NCBI RefSeq assembly: GCF_014235765.1 | Contig: NZ_JACMYH010000002.1 | Span: 310,001-374,000 of the forward strand | Source: Pseudomonas baltica | GTDB lineage: Bacteria > Pseudomonadota > Gammaproteobacteria > Pseudomonadales > Pseudomonadaceae | DNA length: 64,000 bases | Direction of reading: 5' to 3' | Shown here: positions 1-9,293 of the stretch, one piece after another | How the letters are laid out: each line of letters starts with the position of its first letter | Position numbering within the stretch: the stretch's first letter is position 1 | Notes under the pieces: model-generated | Told to the model about the DNA's origin: nothing | The model's database searches: none | Seen by the model: only the letters and a program-made list of their open reading frames with translations | Position numbers and translations under genes: made by a program

Positions 1-49
1 GGCAAACCGCGACAACCAGGGCAAGCAGCTGTTTCTTTTGATCGAGCAT
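1..49 (-). CDS. 5' end of a gene cut by the window edge
   Basis: An ATG at 49-47 on the minus strand is preceded by a GGAG ribosome-binding site about seven bases upstream. It opens a frame beginning MLDQKKQLLALVVAVC, a charged start followed by a hydrophobic run that could be a signal peptide or first membrane segment. It lies 52 bp downstream of the aminotransferase gene on the same strand, so co-transcription is plausible. Only 16 codons are visible and no family can be assigned. Confidence 0.5.
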   Translation of the reverse strand, partial: MLDQKKQLLALVVAVC

Positions 50-101
50 GTAGATCTCCGATGTTGTTATGGCAGCTTTGGCACAACGAAAAGCGATAGC
101 G

Positions 102-1304
102 TCAGCGCAGGGCCGAAAGCGCTTCGCGAATGGCAACGACAGCTTTGGTTATCTGTTCGCGTGAAGTGGCAAATGACAGTCGGAAGTACCCTGGCATGCC
201 GAACGCCGCGCCCGGCACGACGGCGACACCGGCGTGATCGAGCAGGTAGGCCGACAGTGCTACGTCGTCCTCGAGCACCTGGCCTTGCGCCGTGGTGCGG
301 CCGAACAACTGGCTGCATTCCGGAAAAGCGTAGAACGCACCGGCCGGCGCGCTCAGGCGCAGGCCCGGGCATTGGCTCAGGCCGTCTACCAGCAGCTTGC
401 CGCGCTGGGCGTATTCCCTGGCGCAACGGCTGACGAAATCCTGCGGGCCTTCGAGCGCTGCGCGGGACGCTTCCTGACTGATGGCGCTCGCGCCGGAAGT
501 GCTCTGTGACTGGATCTTGCTGATGGCGGCGATCAGACCTTTGGGCCCTGCGCCGTAGCCGATACGCCAGCCCGTCATGGCGTAGGCCTTGGCCACGCCG
601 TTGATCAGCAGGGTGCGTTCGCGCAGGTGCGGGCAGGCGCTGGCAAATGACACGAAAGGCTGGTCGGCGAGCAGCACGTGCTCGTAGATTTCATCGGACA
701 TCACCAGCACATTGGGGAAGTCCTCCAGCACCTTGCCCAGTGCCTGCAACTCGGCCTCAGAGTAGATCGCCCCGCAGGGGTTGGACGGCGAGTTGAGAAT
801 CAGCCAGCGACTCTTGTCGTTCAACGCGCTTTGCAGGGCCTGCGGCGTGAGCTTGAAGCCTGCATCGATGCCACAGGGAATGATCCGTACCACGCCGCCG
901 TTCAAGGTGACGATGTCTGAGTACGACACCCAATAGGGCGCGGGTATGACCACTTCGTCGCCGGGTTCCAGGGTTGCAACGAAGGTGTTGTAGATCACCT
1001 GCTTGGCACCGTTGCCGACGGTGATTTCGTCGACGCTATAAGACAGGCCGTTGTCGCGCTGAAACTTGGCGACGATGGCCTTGCGCAAGGGCAGGGTGCC
1101 CTGCGGTGCGGTATAGCGAGTGTGCCCGTCGAGCATCGCCTGATGCGCGGCCTCGATGATATGCGCAGGGGTGTCGAAGTCGGGTTCGCCCAGGCTCATG
1201 TCGACGATGTCGCGACCTTCGCTGGACAACTGCTTGGCACGCATGGAGATGACCATGCTGGGGGACGAGGAGATTTGGCGGACGCGTTCGCTTTCAAAAT
1301 TCAT
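102..1304 (-). CDS. PLP-dependent aminotransferase, aspartate aminotransferase-like (class I)
   Basis: 400-residue fold-type I aminotransferase that probably moves an amino group between an amino acid and a 2-oxo acid in the cytoplasm. Visible family features: SLGEPDFDTP near the N-terminus, the NSPSNPCG motif, SDEIYEH, the PLP lysine (about K239) in GVAKAYAMTGWRIGYG, and a C-terminal FRLSFATS with the carboxylate-binding Arg. I start at the ATG at 1304 (MNFESERV), which matches the usual family start and has an AAGGAAGG upstream; an ATG 45 bases earlier is less likely. It follows the LysR gene on the same strand. Whether it serves the neighbouring catabolic locus or general amino-acid metabolism cannot be told. 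Confidence 0.9.
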   Translation of the reverse strand: MNFESERVRQISSSPSMVISMRAKQLSSEGRDIVDMSLGEPDFDTPAHIIEAAHQAMLDGHTRYTAPQGTLPLRKAIVAKFQRDNGLSYSVDEITVGNGAKQVIYNTFVATLEPGDEVVIPAPYWVSYSDIVTLNGGVVRIIPCGIDAGFKLTPQALQSALNDKSRWLILNSPSNPCGAIYSEAELQALGKVLEDFPNVLVMSDEIYEHVLLADQPFVSFASACPHLRERTLLINGVAKAYAMTGWRIGYGAGPKGLIAAISKIQSQSTSGASAISQEASRAALEGPQDFVSRCAREYAQRGKLLVDGLSQCPGLRLSAPAGAFYAFPECSQLFGRTTAQGQVLEDDVALSAYLLDHAGVAVVPGAAFGMPGYFRLSFATSREQITKAVVAIREALSALR

Positions 1305-1518
1305 GAAAAACAGCCTTCCTTTGGTCGTGCGCCAGGGCCTTTGAGACATCCTGTCGTTCTAGTTGTAGGACGTAGTATGACACGGGCGGCGCCCTCTGCA
1401 ATCGCTCAAATACCTAAAAGTTCAGCACTTTGAAAAGGGCGTTGCCAACGTCACGCGAAGCTCTCAAACGTTTAATTTGCGCGGTCTATTCATCAGTGTG
1501 CTCGATTCTTCTCGCCGC

Positions 1519-2460
1519 TCATTTGACCAACGCGTGCTCCGCGCGCACCGAGTTCATGAACGCCTGCATCGCTGACGATTGGATGCGATGGCGTCGGGTG
1601 ATGAGCCCGAACGGTGGCAGGCGTGCTTCGAACTTGATTGGCAACACCGCCAGCAGATGTCGTCCGGGATAGTCCTCGACCACCGACACCGGGGTGACGC
1701 CGAGCATGTCGGTCTGCTGTACCAAGGACAGCAAGGTCATGATCGAGGTGGTTTCGACGATGCTGCTGGGGATGTCCACGCGCGCGTTGTGAAACACCTG
1801 ATTGATGATCGAGCGCATCGGGCTGGGGTGTTGTTGCAACACCCAGGTCATGTTCTGCAACTCGGCCCAACTCAGCTGTTTCTCCTTGGACAAAGGATGT
1901 TGTGCGCCGGCGATCACGCACAGGGCTTCCTCACCCAGGCTGTCGAACAACAGTTCTTCGGCCCTGGCGCCGGCCGGAATCCGCCCCAGCACGATGTCCA
2001 GTTGATCCTGCAACAGCGCCTGCACCAGCACGTCGCTGGTGTCGACCTGAATGCTCATCGACAGGCGAGGGTGGCTTTGTTTCAAGGTGGCGATGGTGCG
2101 GGTCAACAAGCCCGAGGCCAGTGCCGGAATCGCACCGACGGCGACCCGGCCGAGGTTGCCGGATTCCAGCGCCACCAGCTCCTCGCGCATGCCGCTCAAT
2201 TCAGCGAAGACCATGCGCGCGTAGTAAGTGACGGTTTCGCCGAACGGCGTAGGGCGCATGCCGCGTGGCAGGCGCTCGAAGAGTTCGACACCGAGCAGAT
2301 CCTCGGCCTCGTGCAGCATCTTGGTCGCGGCGGGTTGGGTCATGCCGATATGATCGGCGGCGCGGCGCAATGAACCGAATTCCTGCAGCGTCAGCATCAG
2401 CCGCAGTTGGCGCAGGCGCAGGCGGCCGTGGATCACGTTGGCATCAGGAATTCGGGTCAT
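1519..2460 (-). CDS. LysR-family transcriptional regulator of the adjacent catabolic/Tct locus
   Basis: 313-residue LysR regulator. The winged helix-turn-helix is at about residues 15-75 (LRQLRLMLTLQEFGSLRRAA, then MTQPAATKMLHEAEDLLG), followed by an effector-binding domain. The start is the ATG at 2460 (MTRIPDAN); an upstream in-frame start would add 21 atypical residues. It sits 69 bp behind tctA on the same strand, as if at the end of the tctCBA operon. By context it is the likely regulator of tctCBA and the divergent hydrolase/pdxA/dehydratase operon, with the inducer probably a substrate or intermediate of that route. A candidate palindrome lies in the divergent promoter region at 5780-5794. 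Confidence 0.88.
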   Translation of the reverse strand: MTRIPDANVIHGRLRLRQLRLMLTLQEFGSLRRAADHIGMTQPAATKMLHEAEDLLGVELFERLPRGMRPTPFGETVTYYARMVFAELSGMREELVALESGNLGRVAVGAIPALASGLLTRTIATLKQSHPRLSMSIQVDTSDVLVQALLQDQLDIVLGRIPAGARAEELLFDSLGEEALCVIAGAQHPLSKEKQLSWAELQNMTWVLQQHPSPMRSIINQVFHNARVDIPSSIVETTSIMTLLSLVQQTDMLGVTPVSVVEDYPGRHLLAVLPIKFEARLPPFGLITRRHRIQSSAMQAFMNSVRAEHALVK

Positions 2461-2529
2461 GGGCCGGGCTCGCGAAAATGAACTGCGGCAAGCCTGACAA
2501 CAAATGCCAGGCGTTGCCAGCACGGCGTG

Positions 2530-4059
2530 TCACAGCACCGATTTTGTCTTCGGCAATTGGGATTTGCGCAGGCCCAGCATGGTTTGCAGCACTTTGGAGA
2601 TCAGCGGCCAGAACAGCATCAGCAGAGCCGCCGTGGTCAAGCCGCCCACCAATGGGTTGGACCAGAAGATGCCGATGTGACCGTCCGAGAACAGCATCGA
2701 CTGCCGGAACGCATCTTCCGCCTTGTCGCCCAACACCGCTGCCAGCACCAGCGGCGCAATCGGGTAGCCCAGCTTTTTGAACAGGTAACCCAGGGCGCCG
2801 AAGCCCAGCATCAACACCACGTCGAAGAACGAGTTGTGCACCGAGTACGCGCCGATGGCGCAGACCATGATGATGATCGGCGCGATGATCGAGAACGGAA
2901 TGCGCAGGATCGAAGCGAACAGCGGCACGGTGGCCAGCACCACGATCAGGCTCACCACGTTGCCCAGGTACATGCTCGCAATCAGCCCCCAGACAAAGTC
3001 ATGCTGCTCGACGAACAGCGTCGGCCCGGGGTGAAGGCCCCAGATCATCAAACCACCGAGCATCACTGCCGCGGTTGCCGAGCCGGGAATGCCCAGGGTC
3101 AGCATCGGCAGCAGCGCGCTGGTGCCTGCCGCGTGGTCGGCGGTTTCCGGGGCGATCACGCCTTCGAGTTCACCCTTGCCGAAGTTTTCCCGGTTTTTCG
3201 AGAAACGCCGCGCCAGGCTGTAGCTCATGAACGAGGCGGCCGTCGGCCCGCCCGGGGTGATGCCCATCCAGCAACCCACCAGGGTGCTGCGCACGATCGT
3301 CCACCAGTACCGCGGCAGCTTGGCCCAGGTGCGCAGGATGACCATCGGTGTGATACGCGCATGCTCACCGCGAAACACCAGGCCTTCCTCGACGGTGCAG
3401 AGAATCTCACCGATGCCGAACAGGCCGATCACCGCCACTTCGAAGCTGATCCCGGTCATCAGGATCGGTTGGTCGAACGTCAGGCGCAGGTTGCCGGACA
3501 CCGTGTCCATGCCGACGGCTGCCATGGCGAAGCCGATCATCATGGCGACCACGGTTTTCAGGGGTGGATTCTTGCTCATGCCGATGAACGTGCAGAACGC
3601 TAGCAGATACACCGCAAAGAACTCCGGCGAACTGAAGGACATGGCGAACTCGGCGATGCGTGTCGACAGGAACGTCAGCAGCAAGACACCGGCGAGGGCA
3701 CCGATCAGCGCCGAGCTGAACGCGGCGGTCAGTGCTTCGGCAGCACGGCCTTCGCGGGCCATCGGGTAGCCGTCGAAGGTGGTCGCCACCGATGACGGCT
3801 CGCCGGGTATGTTGAACAGAATCGAGGTGATCGAGCCGCCGAACAGCGCACCCCAGTACATGCACGACAGCAGAATGATCGCCGACACCGGCGACATGGT
3901 GAATGTCAGCGGCAACAACAACGCCACGCCGTTGGGCGCGCCGAGACCGGGCAACACCCCCACCAGAATACCCAGCAGCACGCCGATCACCATCAGGCCG
4001 ATGTGGCCCGGGGTCAGGATCAGGTTCATGCCCTGCAACAAGGAATCGAATTCGCTCAT
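2530..4059 (-). CDS. tctA: Tripartite tricarboxylate transporter, large membrane subunit TctA
   Basis: 509-residue, highly hydrophobic protein with about 12 predicted membrane helices and the TctA-family signature GVLPGLGAPNGVALLLPLTF near residues 35-55. TctA is the large channel subunit that, with TctB and a periplasmic TctC, drives carboxylate uptake using an ion gradient. The start at 4059 (MSEFDSLLQG) is fixed by a 4-bp ATGA overlap with the end of tctB. Substrates of TTT systems range from citrate to aromatic acids and sugar acids; the adjacent catabolic genes suggest the latter here. Confidence 0.93.
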   Translation of the reverse strand: MSEFDSLLQGMNLILTPGHIGLMVIGVLLGILVGVLPGLGAPNGVALLLPLTFTMSPVSAIILLSCMYWGALFGGSITSILFNIPGEPSSVATTFDGYPMAREGRAAEALTAAFSSALIGALAGVLLLTFLSTRIAEFAMSFSSPEFFAVYLLAFCTFIGMSKNPPLKTVVAMMIGFAMAAVGMDTVSGNLRLTFDQPILMTGISFEVAVIGLFGIGEILCTVEEGLVFRGEHARITPMVILRTWAKLPRYWWTIVRSTLVGCWMGITPGGPTAASFMSYSLARRFSKNRENFGKGELEGVIAPETADHAAGTSALLPMLTLGIPGSATAAVMLGGLMIWGLHPGPTLFVEQHDFVWGLIASMYLGNVVSLIVVLATVPLFASILRIPFSIIAPIIIMVCAIGAYSVHNSFFDVVLMLGFGALGYLFKKLGYPIAPLVLAAVLGDKAEDAFRQSMLFSDGHIGIFWSNPLVGGLTTAALLMLFWPLISKVLQTMLGLRKSQLPKTKSVL

Positions 4060-4589
4060 TTGAAATATCTCGCGGTCTGGGCAATCCATTCGCCCAATGG
4101 ACCGCCATCCAGCGGGACCTTGAACCACAGCGCAAAGATCAGGTAGCTGGCAAGCACTGCACCGAGGGAGATGCCTGCGATCTTCCATTTGCTGTAGGGC
4201 GTGGCGCGTGCCTTGTCACTCCACATGAACCAGGCAATGAAGCAGGCCGATGACACATAGATGCCCACCAGCGGCATCGCGCCGACGAACAGGGCAATCG
4301 GGATGAACACCGACAACACCTGGCCAAAGGCGCTGCGGCTGACGAACGCAACGCTCAGCGCTTTCCAGCGCACCAGGGTCAACACGCCGTTGCCCAGGCT
4401 GGCGGCGCTGAGCAGCAGGCCAATGTAGAAAGGGAAGTAACCCGGCTCGGGGCCGGAGTCGCCCCAGCCGATACCCTGTTCGACGCTGCCGAACATCACC
4501 ACCACGCCTATCAGCGTGGTGAAGAGTGTCAGGCCAAGTTCGACCCAGCGGGTGCCGACCAGCGCCGGTGAATCCGAAGAATGGGACAT
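4056..4589 (-). CDS. tctB: Tripartite tricarboxylate transporter, small membrane subunit TctB (DUF1468)
   Basis: 177-residue membrane protein with four predicted transmembrane segments, the usual size and layout of TctB. The region GPEPGYFPFYIGLLL around residues 46-60 is typical of the family, where TctB helps couple binding protein and TctA. It overlaps tctA by four bases and lies 52 bp after tctC. The start at 4589 has a good AGGTG-type Shine-Dalgarno sequence. Confidence 0.9.
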   Translation of the reverse strand: MSHSSDSPALVGTRWVELGLTLFTTLIGVVVMFGSVEQGIGWGDSGPEPGYFPFYIGLLLSAASLGNGVLTLVRWKALSVAFVSRSAFGQVLSVFIPIALFVGAMPLVGIYVSSACFIAWFMWSDKARATPYSKWKIAGISLGAVLASYLIFALWFKVPLDGGPLGEWIAQTARYFK

Positions 4590-4609
4590 GAAACACCTCC
4601 AGCAGATGA

Positions 4610-4633
4610 CGGCCGTCCTCAGGTGGACGGCCG
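4610..4633 (-). other. Intercistronic hairpin between tctC and tctB
   Basis: A perfect 9-bp inverted repeat (CGGCCGTCC / GGACGGCCG, 6-nt loop) sits in the 52-bp tctC-tctB gap with no T-run after it. Such hairpins often protect the 3' end of binding-protein mRNA or partly terminate transcription, giving more binding protein than membrane subunits. That role is inferred. Confidence 0.5.
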
Positions 4634-4641
4634 CAGGCGAC

Positions 4642-5658
4642 TCAGTTTTTCAGCCAGCCGGCTTCCTTGAACACCGGTGTCACGCGGGCGGTGTCTTTTT
4701 CGATGTAGGCGGTCAGCGGCTCGCCTTCGAGGAAGGTCGGTACCAATGCATTCTGCTTGACGTAGGCCTTGAACTCCGGCGTCTCGGTGACTTTGCGCAT
4801 CAGTTCGACATAGAACGCGCGCTGTTCGGCGGTTACGTCGCCTGGCATGAACACGGTGCGCGGAAAGCGATATTGATCGATGCCCAGGCCTTGTTCGTAA
4901 CAGGTCGGTACGTCGGCCCAGGATTTGTCGCCGGCCACTTTGTCGGTGTAGGTCATGCGCTCTTTACTGAACACGCAGAGCGGCTCGATCTGGTCGCCGC
5001 GCCATTGGCTGATGCTTTCGCTGGGGTTGTTGACGTTGGCGGCGATGTGCTTGCCGGCCAGTTGGGTCGCGGCTTCGCTGCCACTCTTGAACGGGATGTA
5101 GACCAGCTTGCTGTTGTTGGTCTGGTTCAGCAGCAAGGTCAATGTCTGGTCGACATCCTTGGATTGACTGCCGCCCATGCGCATTTTCGCAGGGTCAGCC
5201 TGGGCCGCCTGGTAGAAGCCTTTGGCGTCTTTCCATGGCGCGTCCTTGTAGCTCCACAGGATGAAGTCATCCTCGGCGACGGCCGCCACAGGCGTCAGTT
5301 CCTGCCATTGGTAACCGAGCTTGGCCACCAGCGGCAGCAGGTAGATGTTGTTGGTGCCGATCACCAGTTTTTCCGGATCGCCCTTGTTCATCTTCAGGTC
5401 GAGAAACGCTTCGGCGCCATTGCCGCCACCCTTGTTGAGGACGATGGTGTTGACGTCGAGCAGCTTGTGCGTGGAGATGATCGACTGAATCAGGCGGCCC
5501 AACTGGTCGGTGCCGCCCCCGGGCCCACCCGCGACGACGATTTCGACATTCTTGTCCGGTTGCCAGGCCGCCGTGGCGAGCGCTGGAAAAGCGCCGGCAG
5601 CGGCCATGGAGCAGCCGAGCATGAGAAGGGATGTGCGACGGACGAATGCATTTCGCAT
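4642..5658 (-). CDS. tctC: Tripartite tricarboxylate transporter periplasmic binding protein TctC (Bug family)
   Basis: 338-residue periplasmic binding protein. The N-terminus MRNAFVRRTSLLMLGCSMAA is a typical signal peptide, likely cleaved near ALATA-AW at about residue 31. The mature protein begins with the Bug-family pattern VEIVVAGGPGGGTDQLGR. It should capture a carboxylate in the periplasm and deliver it to TctAB. It is the first gene of the minus-strand tctCBA operon and lies divergent from the hydrolase/pdxA/dehydratase operon across a roughly 400-bp shared regulatory region. The substrate cannot be read from the sequence. Confidence 0.92.
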   Translation of the reverse strand: MRNAFVRRTSLLMLGCSMAAAGAFPALATAAWQPDKNVEIVVAGGPGGGTDQLGRLIQSIISTHKLLDVNTIVLNKGGGNGAEAFLDLKMNKGDPEKLVIGTNNIYLLPLVAKLGYQWQELTPVAAVAEDDFILWSYKDAPWKDAKGFYQAAQADPAKMRMGGSQSKDVDQTLTLLLNQTNNSKLVYIPFKSGSEAATQLAGKHIAANVNNPSESISQWRGDQIEPLCVFSKERMTYTDKVAGDKSWADVPTCYEQGLGIDQYRFPRTVFMPGDVTAEQRAFYVELMRKVTETPEFKAYVKQNALVPTFLEGEPLTAYIEKDTARVTPVFKEAGWLKN

Positions 5659-6056
5659 GGAAAGAGCCTCGTTTTCTTGTAGTTGTTATAAGTGACTTGT
5701 CTGAGCGGTCGAACCGCAAGCCTGGACTGAGTGTGGGAAGGTGCAGGCTCCGCGTCTAGTCAAAACAATACATACACCGATAACCAGGGGTTATAGCTAG
5801 CCTCGCAGGAAACCACGCAGCAGGGTGTAAGTGCCGGTCCAGAGCCATTTCATAAGAAACTCAGGCTCGCTGCAACCCATCCGCAGACACGCGAAAACCC
5901 CGTTGAGATAACTCCAGGCTATCGCTCTATTCCAAGTTTTGATTGGACGGTTATCGGGGAGCCTTCGATAGTGCTCGCCAATGCCGTGTTTTGCGGTGGG
6001 CTGCACCCAGAAGAACGATCAATCAAAAGAACAATAAATCACCAATGAGGTGCGCC
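5659..6056. promoter_or_regulatory. Divergent regulatory region, tctC / catabolic operon
   Basis: 398 bp with no supported gene separate the tctC start from the hydrolase start. The stretch is more AT-rich than its flanks and must hold both promoters. The clearest element is a 15-bp palindrome at 5780-5794. The downstream gene has a GAGG ribosome-binding site at 6047-6050. Confidence 0.6.
5780..5794. promoter_or_regulatory. Palindromic candidate operator ATAACC-N3-GGTTAT
   Basis: A perfect 6+6 bp inverted repeat with a 3-bp centre lies about 120 bp upstream of tctC. Its size and position suit a LysR-type recognition site. The linked LysR gene at 1519-2460 is the obvious candidate to bind it; this is inference. 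Confidence 0.4.
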
Positions 6057-7013
6057 ATGGCCGAGCTGTGGAACGGTCCGATCATCGATGCCCATCATCA
6101 TTTCTGGGATCCTTCGATCAATCCCCATCCGTGGCTGGCAGCCGATGCCAGTGTCGCGTTCCGCTATGGCGATTACAGCGCGATCAAACGCAGCTACCTG
6201 CCCGACGATTACCTCGCCGATACCGGTACTCACCAGGTCGTGCAGACGGTGTACATCGAATCGGAATGGGACCCGCAGGACCCGGTGGGCGAAACCCGCT
6301 TCGTCGAACAACTCGCCCGCCGCTACGGTTTGCCCAATGCAATCGTCGCGCAAGCCTGGCTGGATCATCCCGAGGCCGCCGCCGTACTGGCCGAGCAAGC
6401 CTCCTACAAATGCGTGCGCAGCGTGCGCCACAAGCCTGGAGGCCCGACCACAAGGGCGCAGGTCGGGCACGTCCGCAGCCTGATGAGCGACGAGCGCTGG
6501 CGGCGCAGTTATGCCGTGCTGCAAGGGCTGGGCTTGCATTTCGACCTGCAGACACCGTGGTGGAATCTGCATGAGGCGGAATGGCTGGCGCGGGATTTTC
6601 CGGGCACCACGCTTATTCTCAACCATGCCGGCTTGCCCAATGATCGCAGCGCCGAAGGCCTCGCCGCCTGGCGGCTGGCCATGGCGCGGCTGGCTCAGTG
6701 GCCGAACGTGCAGGTGAAGGTGTCAGGCCTCGGCCAGCTGCGCCAGGCATGGCGGGCCAAGGACAACGCCTGGATCGTGCGCGAGGTGATCGCGATGTTC
6801 GGCACCCACCGCGTGATGTTCGCCAGCAATTTTCCGGTGGACAGCCTCTGTGGCTCGTTCGACGTCATCTACAACGGATTCAAATCCATCGTTGCCGATC
6901 TGCCCCTGGCCGATCAGGAACGTTTGTTCTACAGCAATGCGCAGCGCGTGTATCGCTGCGAGCCGGGCACCCTTGACCGGACACGGCCTGAACCCTTGAG
7001 GAGTGAAGCATGA
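6057..7013 (+). CDS. TIM-barrel metal-dependent hydrolase (amidohydrolase family 2, lactonase-like)
   Basis: 318-residue COG3618-type hydrolase, the group holding rhamnono-/fucono-lactonases and 2-pyrone-4,6-dicarboxylate lactonase. The metal-binding start motif IIDAHHHFWDP is at residues 9-19. Later family features include LNHAG at about residue 190 and a conserved VMFASNFPVD near residue 260. I start at the ATG at 6057, preceded by GAGG six bases upstream. It is the first gene of a four-gene operon and overlaps the PdxA-family gene by ATGA. By family and context it probably opens a lactone in a sugar-acid or related pathway; the exact substrate is unknown. Confidence 0.85.
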   Translation: MAELWNGPIIDAHHHFWDPSINPHPWLAADASVAFRYGDYSAIKRSYLPDDYLADTGTHQVVQTVYIESEWDPQDPVGETRFVEQLARRYGLPNAIVAQAWLDHPEAAAVLAEQASYKCVRSVRHKPGGPTTRAQVGHVRSLMSDERWRRSYAVLQGLGLHFDLQTPWWNLHEAEWLARDFPGTTLILNHAGLPNDRSAEGLAAWRLAMARLAQWPNVQVKVSGLGQLRQAWRAKDNAWIVREVIAMFGTHRVMFASNFPVDSLCGSFDVIYNGFKSIVADLPLADQERLFYSNAQRVYRCEPGTLDRTRPEPLRSEA

Positions 7014-8068
7014 ACAAGACATCCATCGCCATGGTCCTTGGCGACCCGGCGGGCATCGGCCCGGAACTGATCGCACGGCTGCTCGCCGAGCCCTCGGTGC
7101 GCAGCCAGGCCAACGTGATCCTGATCGCCGACGAAGCGGAAATGCAGCGCGGCATGCGCATTGCCGGAATGGAATTTCCCTACCGCCGCGTGGAGTCGCT
7201 GGAGCAGTTGTCGTTCGCCGATGACACGCCCCTGTTGTATGACTTTCGCGGCGACACCGTGGGCGAATTTGCCCGCAGTGAAGCCAGTGTCATCGGCGGT
7301 CGCTACAGCCTCGACACCCTTGAACAGGCGTTGCGCTTGACCGAAGCCGGCACTACCAATGCCGTGCTGTTCGGCCCGTTGAACAAGACCTCGCTGCACA
7401 TGGCCGGCATGGCCCACAGCGATGAGCTGCATTGGTTCGCCGAGTTGCTGGGCTTCGATGGGCCGTTCTGCGAATTCAACGTGCTCGACAACCTGTGGAC
7501 CTCGCGCGTGACCTCGCACGTTGCCCTGGCCGACGTGCCGGGCCTGCTCTCGCAGACCAGGGTGATCGAAGCGATTCAGCTGATCGACACCGCGCTCAAG
7601 CGCAGTGGCCTGGCAAAACCGCGCATCGGCGTCTGTGGGCTGAACCCACACAACGGCGACAACGGCTCGTTTGGCCGCGAGGAGCTGGACATCATCGGCC
7701 CGGCAGTGCGTTCGGCGCAGGCCATGGGTATTGCCGCGGAAGGCCCGTATCCGGGCGATACGATTTTCCTCAAGGTCCAGGGCGATGCCAGTGCCTTCGA
7801 CGCAGTGGTCACGATGTACCACGACCAAGGGCAGATCGCGATCAAGCTGATGGGCTTCTCCCGCGGCGTAACGGTGCAGGGCGGCTTGCCGATCCCGATC
7901 ACCACCCCGGCCCACGGCACCGCGTTCGATATTGCCGGGCAGGGCAAAGCCAATGTCGGCGCCATTCGCCAAGCGTTCGAAATTGCCTGCCGGATGGGCG
8001 GGCAACAGCTACTGAACACGACTCGACAATTACAAGAAACCGGCAGCGCAAGGAACCTGAATCCATGA
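7010..8068 (+). CDS. PdxA-family NAD-dependent dehydrogenase, catabolic paralogue
   Basis: 352-residue protein of the 4-hydroxythreonine-4-phosphate dehydrogenase family. Visible motifs: [10 protein letters not shown] at residues 11-20, a metal-ligand His region (TSHVALADV, about residue 170), MYHDQGQ at about 269-275, and [11 protein letters not shown] at about 300-310. It is embedded between a lactonase-like and a dehydratase gene with ATGA overlaps on both sides. It is therefore more likely a catabolic PdxA2/TphB-type enzyme (oxidation, possibly with decarboxylation, of an acid-sugar or dihydrodiol intermediate) than the vitamin B6 enzyme. No DUF1537 kinase, the usual partner in four-carbon acid-sugar pathways, is nearby. 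Confidence 0.85.
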   Translation: MNKTSIAMVLGDPAGIGPELIARLLAEPSVRSQANVILIADEAEMQRGMRIAGMEFPYRRVESLEQLSFADDTPLLYDFRGDTVGEFARSEASVIGGRYSLDTLEQALRLTEAGTTNAVLFGPLNKTSLHMAGMAHSDELHWFAELLGFDGPFCEFNVLDNLWTSRVTSHVALADVPGLLSQTRVIEAIQLIDTALKRSGLAKPRIGVCGLNPHNGDNGSFGREELDIIGPAVRSAQAMGIAAEGPYPGDTIFLKVQGDASAFDAVVTMYHDQGQIAIKLMGFSRGVTVQGGLPIPITTPAHGTAFDIAGQGKANVGAIRQAFEIACRMGGQQLLNTTRQLQETGSARNLNP

Positions 8069-9240
8069 AAATCAAAGCCATCCGTACCCGCGTTTTCGAG
8101 TGGAAAGGCAAAGTCGTTCCGCCCCAGGCGCACTTCTGCACCAACGCCAGTGACATTCTGTTCGAGCGCGGCGACGCCATGGGCTCGTTCCGTTTCCACG
8201 GCTGGCTGGTGGTGGAAGTGGAGACCGACACCGGTCTGGTCGGCATCGGTAACTGCGCCCTGGCGCCACGTGTGGCCAAGGAAATCATCGACACCTATCT
8301 GGCGCCGATCGCCATAGGTGAAGACCCGTTCGACAACGAGTACATCTGGCAGAAAATGTACCGCCAGAGCCACGCCTGGGGCCGCAAGGGCATCGGCATG
8401 GCGGCGATCTCGGCAATCGACATCGCGATCTGGGACATCATGGGCAAGGCGGTCAACAAACCGGTGTTCAAACTGCTGGGTGGCCGTACCAAGGAAAAGA
8501 TCTGGACCTACGCCTCCAAGCTCTACGCCAATGACAACCTCGACCTGTTTCTCGAAGAGGCTCAGGGCTATTTGAACCAGGGCTTCACCGCGCTGAAAAT
8601 GCGTTTCGGCTATGGCCCGAAAGACGGCCCGGCCGGCATGCGCAAGAACATCGAACAAGTGCGCGCCCTGCGTGAACTGGCCGGCCCCGACGTCGATATC
8701 ATGCTCGAGTGCTACATGGGCTGGACCCTGGAATACGCCCGTCGCATGCTGCCCAAGCTCGCCGAGTTCGAACCGCGCTGGCTCGAAGAGCCGGTGATTG
8801 CCGACGACATCGAAGGCTACATCGAGCTGAAGAAGATGGGCATCATGCCGATCTCCGGCGGTGAGCACGAATTCACTTCCTACGGTTTCAAGGACTTGCT
8901 CGAACGCCGTGCGATCGACGTGATCCAGTACGACACCAACCGTGTCGGTGGCATCACCGCTGCCCGCAAGATCAACGCCATGGCCGAAGCCTGGTCGGTG
9001 CCCGTCATCCCGCACGCCGGGCAAATGCACAACTATCACCTGACCATGTCGACCACGGCGTCGCCGATGGCCGAGTTCTTCCCGGTGTTCGATGTCGAGG
9101 TGGGCAATGAACTCTTCTATTACGTGTTCAAGGGCGAGCCACAACCGGTCAACGGCTACATTCAGCTCGACGACAATACCCCGGGTCTGGGCCTGGAAAT
9201 CTCCGATGAATACCTGAGCGACTTCAACATCATCGAGTGA
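8065..9240 (+). CDS. Enolase-superfamily acid-sugar dehydratase, L-rhamnonate dehydratase-like
   Basis: 391-residue mandelate racemase/enolase superfamily member. Metal ligands appear as E215 (MLEC), E241 (LEEP) and E267 (GGEH); likely acid/base residues are K178 (ALKMRFGYG) and H317 (VIPHAG). The ligand spacing and the GGEH/IPHAG context resemble L-rhamnonate dehydratase more than mandelate racemase. Members usually remove water from an aldonic acid to give a 2-keto-3-deoxy acid. The start is fixed by a 4-bp ATGA overlap with the PdxA-family gene. The substrate may differ from rhamnonate, since the surrounding gene set is not the standard rhamnose pathway. Confidence 0.88.
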   Translation: MKIKAIRTRVFEWKGKVVPPQAHFCTNASDILFERGDAMGSFRFHGWLVVEVETDTGLVGIGNCALAPRVAKEIIDTYLAPIAIGEDPFDNEYIWQKMYRQSHAWGRKGIGMAAISAIDIAIWDIMGKAVNKPVFKLLGGRTKEKIWTYASKLYANDNLDLFLEEAQGYLNQGFTALKMRFGYGPKDGPAGMRKNIEQVRALRELAGPDVDIMLECYMGWTLEYARRMLPKLAEFEPRWLEEPVIADDIEGYIELKKMGIMPISGGEHEFTSYGFKDLLERRAIDVIQYDTNRVGGITAARKINAMAEAWSVPVIPHAGQMHNYHLTMSTTASPMAEFFPVFDVEVGNELFYYVFKGEPQPVNGYIQLDDNTPGLGLEISDEYLSDFNIIE

Positions 9241-9244
9241 CCCT

Positions 9245-9270
9245 TTGGCGCCGCTTGCGGGCGGCGCCAA
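9245..9270 (+). other. Intercistronic hairpin before the AraD1 gene
   Basis: A perfect 10-bp stem (TTGGCGCCGC / GCGGCGCCAA, 6-nt loop) starts four bases after the dehydratase stop. There is no T-run, so it is more likely a partial terminator or an mRNA-stabilising structure than a full stop. It could set the level of the last gene of the operon. Confidence 0.5.
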
Positions 9271-9293
9271 CCATGACGTTCCGGAGGCCACAC

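Noticed and set aside
2527..3603. 358-codon plus-strand frame
   Set aside because: Antisense to tctA; low-complexity H/Q/D-rich sequence.
7010..8068. Calling the gene biosynthetic pdxA
   Set aside because: It is embedded by overlaps in a catabolic operon and not next to ksgA/surA-type partners; a catabolic paralogue is more likely.
8065..9240. Calling the dehydratase rhmD outright
   Set aside because: Key residues fit the RhmD-like group, but the operon lacks the rest of a rhamnose pathway, so the substrate remains open.
7576..9291. 571-codon minus-strand frame
   Set aside because: Antisense to the PdxA-family and dehydratase genes, which have full catalytic motifs.
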